Shown: positions 6,538-13,699 of the stretch, piece after piece
Numbering within the stretch: position 1 is the stretch's first letter
Layout of the letters: every line of letters begins with the position of its first letter
Origin: Burkholderiales bacterium RIFCSPHIGHO2_12_FULL_61_11
GTDB taxonomy: Bacteria; Pseudomonadota; Gammaproteobacteria; Burkholderiales; Burkholderiaceae_C
Assembly: GCA_001770785.1 (NCBI GenBank)
Contig: MERZ01000267.1
Coordinates: 2,180-21,381, forward strand
Direction: 5' to 3'
Length of the DNA: 19,202 nt
Position numbers and translations under genes: made by a program
The notes under the pieces: model-generated
The model's input: the letters and a program-made list of their open reading frames with translations, nothing else
Databases searched by the model: none
What the model was told of the DNA's origin: nothing

Positions 6538-7188
6538 TCACGCTTGGACAATATAATTATTTTGCAAGTACAGCCTAATCTGATTCACGGTCCACGGCGT
6601 GCCTGCTGGATACGTCCCTGCCACGATCGCCAGCCAATTGGCATCGGTCACGCACTCGGTAGGCGGCTCGGCCCCGACTGCGTAGTTCAGCATGGCAACC
6701 AGGAAGTAACTCTGGTCATCATTGTTGCCCAGACCACCAGCGACTTTGGCCGTCGAGACAAACCCAAAAGATGAGGGGTCGCGCATGTAGGTACCGCCGA
6801 CGTATCCATACAGATCTGCGAAGGTAAACGAATTCGGGTTTGAATTAATTCCATATTTGCTCTTGAACGCTTCCCACGCAGTCCCACTGCCGTCGCTGCT
6901 CGAATTCCAGGCCGTTATTGTCCAGCCGGTTGTGACAGCAACGCCTTGCCCAGCATGCCTGGCAGCCTGGCTCGCACTGCCGCTAATTTGGTCCGATCCC
7001 CAGGCAGACGTTGAAATGCATTGACCAGCAAGCGCCGACTGGCTGGTCAAGGTGGCCAGCACCGGCACGGCGGAAGCACCCAGTCTGATGATCCGACGCC
7101 GGGATGGAGACGCAACCGGATGCATCTCCTTTACAACCCCTGCTGCCATTTCGGCGTCTTCCCCTGATAGTTTGTTAGTTTGGTTCAT
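6538..7188 (-). CDS. small Tat-exported protein, possible substrate of the HprK/PqqD-like cassette
   Basis: This 216-residue protein matches no family I recognise. Residues 1-28 are polar. A twin-arginine signal follows: SRRRIIR (29-35), a moderately hydrophobic stretch GASAVPVLATLTS, and a likely cleavage after SALA (51-54). The mature part of about 162 residues is rich in Gly, Ser, Ala, Tyr and Trp. It has only two cysteines, Cys57 and Cys179, which could form one disulfide after folded export. The C-terminal segment TPWTVNQIRLYLQNN looks like a helix. There is no PEP-CTERM tail and no lipobox. As the first gene of the cassette, ahead of the PqqD-like, kinase-like and nucleotidyltransferase genes, it is the obvious candidate for the modified target. 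Tat use implies that it folds, or is modified, in the cytoplasm before export. Confidence 0.75.
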   Translation of the reverse strand: MNQTNKLSGEDAEMAAGVVKEMHPVASPSRRRIIRLGASAVPVLATLTSQSALAGQCISTSAWGSDQISGSASQAARHAGQGVAVTTGWTITAWNSSSDGSGTAWEAFKSKYGINSNPNSFTFADLYGYVGGTYMRDPSSFGFVSTAKVAGGLGNNDDQSYFLVAMLNYAVGAEPPTECVTDANWLAIVAGTYPAGTPWTVNQIRLYLQNNYIVQA

Positions 7189-7357
7189 AAACCAGCCTCA
7201 TTCGTAACATATCTTACCGACTCGTTTCAATTCTAATAGCCCTTCGATAAATTGGATTATGCATATTTCATGCCGCATGAGTTAAGCCATTGATTTGTAT
7301 TTGTATTTTTCTTTGAAAATCAGGATGCAGCGAGAAATGTAAAAATAACCGACAGCA
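7189..7357 (-). other. AT-rich intergenic region between prsT and the exported-protein cassette
   Basis: These 169 bases are much richer in A+T than the flanking genes and contain no open frame of interest. I found no hairpin followed by a T-tract after prsT, so a Rho-independent terminator is not visible. The drop in G+C, together with the GG-N10-GC element at 7274-7289, suggests a promoter region and therefore an independent transcript for the downstream cassette. Confidence 0.5.
7274..7289 (-). promoter_or_regulatory. candidate sigma-54 (-24/-12) promoter of the exported-protein cassette
   Basis: Read on the minus strand, the element is TGGCTT-AACTC-ATGCG. GG and GC (plus-strand positions 7287-7288 and 7275-7276) are separated by exactly 10 bases, and 7 of 11 consensus positions match. 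Transcription would start near 7264, leaving a leader of about 75 bases before the ATG at 7188. PrsR, encoded about 3 kb upstream on the same strand, is a sigma-54 activator, which makes the site plausible. The surrounding AT-rich region would equally allow a sigma-70 promoter. Confidence 0.4.
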
Positions 7358-10132
7358 TTACAAACCCGTCAAGAGAGTTGAAACCTCTCCCTGCGCCGGA
7401 AACTTGTCGCCCAGTTTAGTCAACTCATTCAGCTCCTTCCTGGCCAAATCTTTTTTCCCGCCTTTGATATGGATCTTGGCCAGGTTGAGTTTGAACAAGG
7501 CGTTTTGCGGCTGCAGCGCCAGCGCTTTGGTTTGCAGCTCTACGGCCTTCGCATAATCGCCTTTGTCAGACAGCAGCATGGCCAGCGTGTCCATGAAAGC
7601 TGGCTGGTTGGGCGCCAGGGTATTGGCCCTCTCGGCATAGGCAACTGCACCGTCCTTGTTCAGTCTTGAGGTCACCCATGCGAGATTGTTGTAGGCAACC
7701 GCATTATTGGGTTGCAGTTTGATCACCTCCGCATAATTCTTTTCGGCGCTGCCGTAGTCCTTGCGCGCCAAGGCGCGGGTGCCCTGGTAATACAAAAAGG
7801 CGGCATCTTTCGGGTTGTCCTTCTGCCAGGTGGACAAAAACTTGTCGGCTTCCGCGCCTTTGCCAGAAGCCAGCAACACGGAATGCAGCTTAATGGCCAG
7901 ATCGGAAGAATTCACTTGCTTCAGCCCGACGCGATAAGCCGTTGCGGCACTGTCCCATTTCTTCTGCGAGGCGTTGATATCGCCTTCGAACACATAGCCC
8001 GCCGCCTCCTTGGGTCGTTGCTGCTGCACCGTTCGCGCCGTCGCCAATGCCTCCCCCAATTTTTTCGCATCCAGATCGAGTGCGATCAGAGCACGCTGCG
8101 CTTGCAGTAGATCGGGCTTGATTTCAAGGGCTTTGCGTAGGCTGGCGCGCGCCGCCTCCTTGTTTTTTTCAGCCAGGTGCGCAGCCGCCAGTCGCAGATG
8201 CGGCTGCGGCGAGAGCGGTTGCAGGCCCGCCAGCTTGTTGTAACTGGCAATGGCCTGGTTCAATTCCCCGGCAGCTTGTTGCGTGCGACCCAATGCATCC
8301 AGAACCTCGGGGCTGTCGGGTAACGCTGCGACTGCACTCTGCGCCGCCGACGAGGCTTGCTTGAAGTCCTTGTTACGCAAATGGAAGTTGATCAGCAACA
8401 GGCGCGGTGCCACGTCAGCAGGCTTGGCTGCCACGGCCTTGCCAATCAGCCTGGCCACCTCGTCTTTTGCAGCCCCCGACCGTGCCGCGAGTTCAGCCAG
8501 CGCCAACCATGCCTGGCCATTTTTAGGGTCTTTTGCCAGCACCGCCTCAAATCGCTTCTTGGCATCCTCAGGCTTCTTGTCGGCCATGTCCATTGCGGCC
8601 AGGCTGGCCACTGCCGGAAAATAGGACGGATCAATCGTCAACGCCCGCTCAAAGCTTTTTCTCGCACCAGCGGTGTCTCGCTTGGCCAACAGGGTTCTGG
8701 CCCGCAAAAAGGCTGCCAACGGTTTGGCGGGCTGCTTTTTCTCAAGACCGTCGATGGCCTTTAACGCCTTGTCAAATTCCTGACGCCTCAGGTGTGCGCT
8801 GATCAGGGCCAGGTCCGCCGTGGTGCCCGTGTCCGAGACAGCAATATCGCGCAGCTCTTCAAAGGCAGTGTCCACCGAGCCGCTCATCAGATGGGTTAAC
8901 GCCAGGGCGGTCCGCTTTCTGCCGTCCTTGGGCGCTTGCTTGCTCGCTTTCTCGAAATACTCCTGTGCCTGCTTGACGTCACCGTTTTGCAGATAGACCT
9001 CGCCCGCCACTGAAAGCAGCTCGGGATCGATGTTCTCCCGGTTCAAGCCCGGGAGTAAAGTCGCCATCGCCTTGGCCGGTTGTCCGGCGCGCAGATAGGT
9101 CACGACAAGCAAGCGCCGGGCCAACGCAAGCGTGGGCGCGGCCTGCACGGCCCTGCTCAGATAGTTTTCCGCTGACGGTAGCGAATTGAGTTGAAGCTCC
9201 ACGGCGCCCGCCAATTGCAGGCCTTGCACGTTGCCAGGAGCCGCTCTGACAACTTGCTGCGTCAGCTCTCGGGCCAGCTTGAAGTCTTTCTTCTGAAAGG
9301 CCAGCAGCGCCTCAAGGTACTGGGTCTGCGGGTGATTCGCCGAAAGTTTTTTCAGTTGTTCTATTTGCACGGCCGCCGCGGCGAGATCGCCTTTTTGCAG
9401 CAACATCGTTGTGACGGCGGCATGACCAGCCAGAAAATCGGGCTTGATTTCAACCGATTTTCGATACGCCGCCAAGGCATCATCGCCCTGATTTTTGGCA
9501 TACAGCAAAATGTCGCCTTTGAATTTCCAGGCCTCAAAACTCCTGGGCGATTTGGCAATCACGTCATCGACCATTGCCAGCGCTCCGTCGAAGTCGCGTT
9601 GCCCGGCCTTTTGTCGGGCCTGCGCAAGCAGGGCCGGCGCATAGCCTGGCTCCGCCTGCAAGGCAGCATCCAGGGCTGTTTGTGCAAGGTCAGGCTGGCT
9701 CTGCATGGCATAGGCAGACGCCAGCGTCATCTGCAGACTTGCCTTGGCCTGCGGCTGGGTCAAGTCAATTTTGGCAAATTCTTCGGTCAGTTTTTTTGCC
9801 TGCCCTTGCGCCATCATGGCTTTGGCCAGAGACGGAACCACCGCATCTTGCGGATGTTTCAAGTCGAGCGCCTTGCGCAGTTCCGTTTCGGCCCCCACGG
9901 GGTCGCCACTGTCCAGCAGCGCGCTGCCCAGCAAAAAACGCGCCTCTGGCAAATTCGGATCGCTCTGCAGCGCGTTTTTAATCTGGATGACCGCCGCCTT
10001 GTTATCATTTTTCGCCAAATAGTCTTTGGCGGAAATGATCATGGCTTCAGGTTTCTCACTGCAGGCAGCGAGTAGCAATGCCACCAGCAGAGCCGGCAGT
10101 GTCATGGGCGCAGTGGATTTCTTGAAGCTCAT
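7358..10132 (-). CDS. prsT: PrsT: PEP-CTERM system TPR-repeat lipoprotein
   Basis: This 924-residue lipoprotein is built almost entirely of tetratricopeptide repeats. Residues 1-23 are a lipoprotein signal (LLVALLLAAC), with the lipobox Cys24 as the acylated residue. From about residue 35 to the C-terminus run consecutive 34-residue TPR units with the usual pattern of small and aromatic residues (for example NNLAWV, AAYRKSVEIKPDF, and A-L-PNNA turns). Length and architecture match the TIGR02917 family (PEP-CTERM system TPR-repeat lipoprotein). It lies 41 bases after prsR and follows AGGGGGG at good spacing before ATG 10132, so prsK-prsR-prsT form one operon. It probably works at the periplasmic face of a membrane as a scaffold for polymer export or protein assembly; its molecular role is not established. 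Confidence 0.92.
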   Translation of the reverse strand: MSFKKSTAPMTLPALLVALLLAACSEKPEAMIISAKDYLAKNDNKAAVIQIKNALQSDPNLPEARFLLGSALLDSGDPVGAETELRKALDLKHPQDAVVPSLAKAMMAQGQAKKLTEEFAKIDLTQPQAKASLQMTLASAYAMQSQPDLAQTALDAALQAEPGYAPALLAQARQKAGQRDFDGALAMVDDVIAKSPRSFEAWKFKGDILLYAKNQGDDALAAYRKSVEIKPDFLAGHAAVTTMLLQKGDLAAAAVQIEQLKKLSANHPQTQYLEALLAFQKKDFKLARELTQQVVRAAPGNVQGLQLAGAVELQLNSLPSAENYLSRAVQAAPTLALARRLLVVTYLRAGQPAKAMATLLPGLNRENIDPELLSVAGEVYLQNGDVKQAQEYFEKASKQAPKDGRKRTALALTHLMSGSVDTAFEELRDIAVSDTGTTADLALISAHLRRQEFDKALKAIDGLEKKQPAKPLAAFLRARTLLAKRDTAGARKSFERALTIDPSYFPAVASLAAMDMADKKPEDAKKRFEAVLAKDPKNGQAWLALAELAARSGAAKDEVARLIGKAVAAKPADVAPRLLLINFHLRNKDFKQASSAAQSAVAALPDSPEVLDALGRTQQAAGELNQAIASYNKLAGLQPLSPQPHLRLAAAHLAEKNKEAARASLRKALEIKPDLLQAQRALIALDLDAKKLGEALATARTVQQQRPKEAAGYVFEGDINASQKKWDSAATAYRVGLKQVNSSDLAIKLHSVLLASGKGAEADKFLSTWQKDNPKDAAFLYYQGTRALARKDYGSAEKNYAEVIKLQPNNAVAYNNLAWVTSRLNKDGAVAYAERANTLAPNQPAFMDTLAMLLSDKGDYAKAVELQTKALALQPQNALFKLNLAKIHIKGGKKDLARKELNELTKLGDKFPAQGEVSTLLTGL

Positions 10133-10173
10133 TTTTCATCCCCCCTGAGAGTAAATTTAAGAGTCGTTACAAA

Positions 10174-11535
10174 CTACTTCAACCCCAGCCGATGCATCAA
10201 ATCGTAAAGCGTGGGCCGAGTCACCCCAAGCATTTCGGCTGCCTTGACCAAATTGCCGTTGACGCGACCCAAAGCCGCGATGATTGCCCGTTTTTCGGCA
10301 TTGTCACGGATCACGCGCAGGTCCAGTGAATTGTCAATTTCATCGCGCACCGTGTTTTTCAAACCCACATCTTCGCTGGAAATCTGGCTGCCTTCGGCCA
10401 TGATGGTGGCGCGCCTGATGCAGTTTTCGAGTTCCCGGATGTTGCCTGGCCAGGGGTGCGATTCAATGGCCCTGACGGCCTCTTCGTTGAGCGTCATGGT
10501 AGACCGATTTTGTTCCTGTGCAAAGCGTCGCACGAACGCATGCGCCAGCAGCGTCGCATCTCCGACGCGCTCGCGCAGCGGCGGAATGTTGACAACGATT
10601 TCAGCCAGCCGGTAATACAAATCCTCGCGGAACCGGCCTTCCTTGCTGAGCGCGTTCAAGTCCTGATGGGTGGCGCAAACGATGCGGACATCGACCGGTA
10701 TTTCCTGCCGGCCGCCCACGCGTTCGATCGTTCTTTCCTGCAAAAACCGCAGCAGCTTGGCCTGCAGCGGAAAAGGCAAATCGCCAATTTCATCAAGCAT
10801 CAGCGTGCCGCCGTTGGCCGTTTCGATCTTGCCCAGCGTCGTTTTTGCCGCGCCGGTAAAAGCCCCTTTTTCAAACCCGAACAATTCGCTTTCCAGCAGG
10901 TTTTCCGGGATCGCGGCACAGTTGATGGCGACAAATTTTTCCGCGCGCCGGGGTGACGACTGGTGCAGGCCGCGCGCCAGCAATTCCTTGCCGGTTCCGC
11001 TTTCACCCAGCAGCATCACGGTGGCGTTGCTGCTTGCAACTTTCTCGATCGTGCGGCAGATGCGCAGCATTTCGGGGTCGCGCGTCATCAGGCCCGACAA
11101 GGCATCGGGTTGATGCAGTGCCTGCAAACGCCGATTTTCGCTTTGCAGCTCAAATAGCCTGAAGGCCCGTTCAACGGTCAGGTTGAGCAACTCGGGCTCG
11201 AACGGCTTTGCGAAAAAATCATAAGCACCCATGGCAACCGCACGCAAGGCATTGGCCTGGTCGTTCTGTCCGGTCAGGACAATCACCTTGATGTCCGGGT
11301 CAAACGCCAACGTTTGCTCCAGCAGCCTGAACCCTTCAGAGACCGAGTCCGCGTCTGGCGGCAGCCCCAGGTCCATCGTGACCACTGCGGGCGTACTCTT
11401 GCGCAATTGCAGCAACGCGCTTTCGCGGTCATGCGCCGTCACCGAATCAAAGCGGTCAAGCGACCACTTGATCTGCTTTTGCAGGGCCAGGTCATCTTCC
11501 ACAATCAACAACGAACGCGCTTTTTCGGAGGTCAT
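10174..11535 (-). CDS. prsR: PrsR: sigma-54-dependent response regulator of the PEP-CTERM system
   Basis: This 453-residue NtrC-type regulator has three domains. The receiver domain (1-125) has the acidic pocket Glu13-Asp14-Asp15, phosphoacceptor Asp55 (VTMDLGLP), Thr88 and Lys110. The AAA+ sigma-54 interaction domain (about 147-375) has Walker A GESGTGKE (177-184), the sigma-54 contact loop GAFTGA (224-229), Walker B LMLDEIG (245-251) and an arginine-finger region. The C-terminal Fis-type helix-turn-helix (about 412-453) contains AAEMLGVTRPTLYDLMHRLG. All key residues are intact, so it should be an active enhancer-binding protein. Its ATG overlaps the prsK stop by four bases (ATGA), a tight kinase-regulator pair matching TIGR02915. 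Likely targets are sigma-54 promoters of exosortase-associated genes; two candidates occur in this window. Confidence 0.95.
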   Translation of the reverse strand: MTSEKARSLLIVEDDLALQKQIKWSLDRFDSVTAHDRESALLQLRKSTPAVVTMDLGLPPDADSVSEGFRLLEQTLAFDPDIKVIVLTGQNDQANALRAVAMGAYDFFAKPFEPELLNLTVERAFRLFELQSENRRLQALHQPDALSGLMTRDPEMLRICRTIEKVASSNATVMLLGESGTGKELLARGLHQSSPRRAEKFVAINCAAIPENLLESELFGFEKGAFTGAAKTTLGKIETANGGTLMLDEIGDLPFPLQAKLLRFLQERTIERVGGRQEIPVDVRIVCATHQDLNALSKEGRFREDLYYRLAEIVVNIPPLRERVGDATLLAHAFVRRFAQEQNRSTMTLNEEAVRAIESHPWPGNIRELENCIRRATIMAEGSQISSEDVGLKNTVRDEIDNSLDLRVIRDNAEKRAIIAALGRVNGNLVKAAEMLGVTRPTLYDLMHRLGLK

Positions 11536-13643
11536 GAGGTTTCCAGCGAATGAAGGTCTGATTGTTCCTGATTTTCAAATAAGGGCAAGAGCATTTTGAC
11601 CGTGGTTCCCTGCCCCAGTTCGCTAGCCACCTCAATGCGCCCCCCCAATTCCTGCACATACTGGAAGCTTTCATAAGCCCCAATGCCCATGCCGGCCTGC
11701 TTGGTGGTCTGAAACGGCTTGAACAGGCGATCCCGAATGAAATCCTGGGACATGCCCTTGCCAGTGTCACCCACCACAATTCGGGCCTGGCCACTCAAAC
11801 GATCAAGATTGATCCAGACGCGCCCGCCAGCGTCCGTGGCATCAAGAGCGTTCTGCACAACATGCCCGATGACGCGCTCCAGGCGTTCTTCATGACCACG
11901 GGTCACAACCGGCTCCGACAGCTGAACCTCAAGCTTTCTGCCCCGCCCGGCCGAGACGGCCTCAATGCGCTCGATGATGGTGCCCAGGTTCACGCCAAAG
12001 GCCGTCCCGGGGGGCGTGGCCCCCTCGCGCAACTGGAGCATCAACTGGCGCATCCGGTCGAGTGAATTCTCAACTGTCATCAACATATCTTGCTGAAACT
12101 CAGGGTTATGACTCAATCGTTTGGCGTTCTTCATCATCAGCGAGAGTTGCGTGACGATGTTTTTCAAATCATGCACGACAAAGGCTGACATGCGATTGAA
12201 GGCGTCAAACTTGCGCACCTCCAGCAGCGCTTCCGTGGCCTGCATTTGCGCGAGAAAGCTGGCGGCCTGCCGCCCCGCCGTTTTCAGCAAGTCATTGACC
12301 TCCCAGTTCACATCGACGGGCGTGCGCGCACTGGCCAGCACAACAAAGCCGATCAGCGCCTCGCCGACCATGAGCGGCACGACCAGCCAGGCCTGGGCCA
12401 GGTCCTGCAGCCAGGCCGGCAGTTTCAGTTGGCCGTAGCGCCGGGGATAAGACCGGTATTCTTCCAGGTTGATCACCCAGCCGCTGGTCATCATGAACTG
12501 GCACAAGGGCGAGCTGGCATCTTCCTTTTCCAGCGTCTGCGCCAGATTCCAGCGCGCCGTCTGGCTGAACGCCGCCTCGCCCTTGTTCTTCATCCACAGG
12601 CCCCCCGCCGGGCTCTCCAGCATGTCCGCCAGGCCACGAATGACCTGCTGCCCCATTTCCCGCGGGGAATTTTCGGCCGACAGGGTGCGCGTGAATTTCA
12701 GCCACTCCTCACGGTAATCAAAGCGGTAGCGAAAAAAGTTCTTGCCCAAAAACACCCGCAACTTGGCCCGTACGGAGCCAGACAGCCCCAGAACCAGCAG
12801 CATCACCAGCGCAAAAAATACCAGGCCCAACTGAAGTGCGCGCCCCCACTCGCCGCCAAAGTAGCGAACGTAGTAACCCACACTCGATATGAATATCAAA
12901 TACAGGCCAGCCATCAGCAGCGTGGCCGTTTGAAAAGCCGCCTTGGGTGACATGCGAATTTTTGAAATCCAGTCACTGCGCCGCGACATTGAAAGCAACA
13001 ACAGCGGCACCACCAGGGTATGCACGGCGCCACGGATGCTGAGCGCGTCGGCGTCGAGCCGGTTGAATAAGACAGCCTCCGAAAACACATACAAGTCGAA
13101 CAAAAACGCACTGAACAGGCCAAGACACAAGGGCTTGATGTTCCAGCGCGAATCTTCCGTCACATTCCTGAACACCTGTTCAAGCAAGACCAGGGCAAAA
13201 ACTGGCGAGGCCATTGAGCTGAACAAAATCAGCCGCGAGGTTTGTCCAAAAATACTGAGGCGCAGCGCGCTGAGCGCGAGCGCCAGCAGCCCGAACAACA
13301 CCACAACGGCCGCAAGCGGCGTCATCCATCTCATTCCGGCCGGTCTGCCTTGTGCGGGATTTGGCCGGAGCAGGATTAACAAGAATGCATACCAGCAGGC
13401 GTACCTGAGAAGATCAGCGAACGTGCTCAACAATAAAAACAGCGGCCTGCCGGTCAACAAAAGCGCCAGCCCAAACCAGCCCCACAGGGCGCTCCATGTC
13501 ACCGCCGCCAGCACCGTGGTTTTGGACCATTCCCGCGCAGAGCGCAAATAACCGAGCTGAATCAGCCGCAGGGCAAAAGCCGAATAGACCAACCCAACCA
13601 GGCCATAACCCCACGCGGTCAAGACAAGATTGCCGTTATCCAT
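11532..13643 (-). CDS. prsK: PrsK: membrane sensor histidine kinase of the PEP-CTERM system
   Basis: This 703-residue histidine kinase matches TIGR02916. Residues about 5-290 contain roughly eight or more hydrophobic helices, an integral-membrane sensor region. A GAF-like cytoplasmic domain follows (about 315-465, with AWLVVPLMVGEALIGFVVL). The dimerisation/phosphoacceptor region has His491 in VVHDLKNIV. The catalytic domain has the N box HVVQNALDA (594-602), G1 DTGKGM (626-631) and GMGIGAYES (651-659). An in-frame TGA just before the ATG shows that translation cannot begin further upstream than 13643. A tiny overlapping frame with a strong Shine-Dalgarno sequence precedes it (13636-13662). 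The stimulus is unknown; PrsR, coupled directly downstream, is the partner. Confidence 0.95.
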   Translation of the reverse strand: MDNGNLVLTAWGYGLVGLVYSAFALRLIQLGYLRSAREWSKTTVLAAVTWSALWGWFGLALLLTGRPLFLLLSTFADLLRYACWYAFLLILLRPNPAQGRPAGMRWMTPLAAVVVLFGLLALALSALRLSIFGQTSRLILFSSMASPVFALVLLEQVFRNVTEDSRWNIKPLCLGLFSAFLFDLYVFSEAVLFNRLDADALSIRGAVHTLVVPLLLLSMSRRSDWISKIRMSPKAAFQTATLLMAGLYLIFISSVGYYVRYFGGEWGRALQLGLVFFALVMLLVLGLSGSVRAKLRVFLGKNFFRYRFDYREEWLKFTRTLSAENSPREMGQQVIRGLADMLESPAGGLWMKNKGEAAFSQTARWNLAQTLEKEDASSPLCQFMMTSGWVINLEEYRSYPRRYGQLKLPAWLQDLAQAWLVVPLMVGEALIGFVVLASARTPVDVNWEVNDLLKTAGRQAASFLAQMQATEALLEVRKFDAFNRMSAFVVHDLKNIVTQLSLMMKNAKRLSHNPEFQQDMLMTVENSLDRMRQLMLQLREGATPPGTAFGVNLGTIIERIEAVSAGRGRKLEVQLSEPVVTRGHEERLERVIGHVVQNALDATDAGGRVWINLDRLSGQARIVVGDTGKGMSQDFIRDRLFKPFQTTKQAGMGIGAYESFQYVQELGGRIEVASELGQGTTVKMLLPLFENQEQSDLHSLETS

Positions 13644-13662
13644 GACTCAAGCCCTGCGGCAT
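13636..13662 (-). promoter_or_regulatory. 8-codon mini-frame overlapping the prsK start
   Basis: On the minus strand, GGAGG (plus-strand 13670-13674) lies 7 bases before an ATG at 13662. That ATG opens a frame of eight codons (MPQGLSHG) ending in TAA at 13636-13638, just past the prsK ATG (13643). The best ribosome binding site therefore serves the mini-frame rather than prsK, whose own site is the weaker AGGG. This arrangement could couple translation of prsK to the short peptide. It may also be chance. Confidence 0.3.
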
Positions 13663-13699
13663 GGCAACGCCTCCACAACGGTTGTTTTCCACCACCATG

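Noticed and set aside
4175..7188. Lasso peptide biosynthetic cluster
   Set aside because: No asparagine-synthetase-like cyclase, no transglutaminase-like B2 protease and no short precursor peptide are present; the exported protein is 216 residues.
9191..10075. Plus-strand 294-codon open frame antisense to prsT
   Set aside because: It is a shadow of the prsT coding frame, Leu/Gln/Arg-rich as expected from the reverse complement of Ala- and Leu-rich TPRs. prsT is supported by lipobox and repeats along its whole length.
10113..10139. Alternative ATG at 10139 just upstream of the prsT start
   Set aside because: It is in another frame, ends after a short peptide and sits too close to the AGGGGGG to be well used; the lipoprotein signal fixes ATG 10132.
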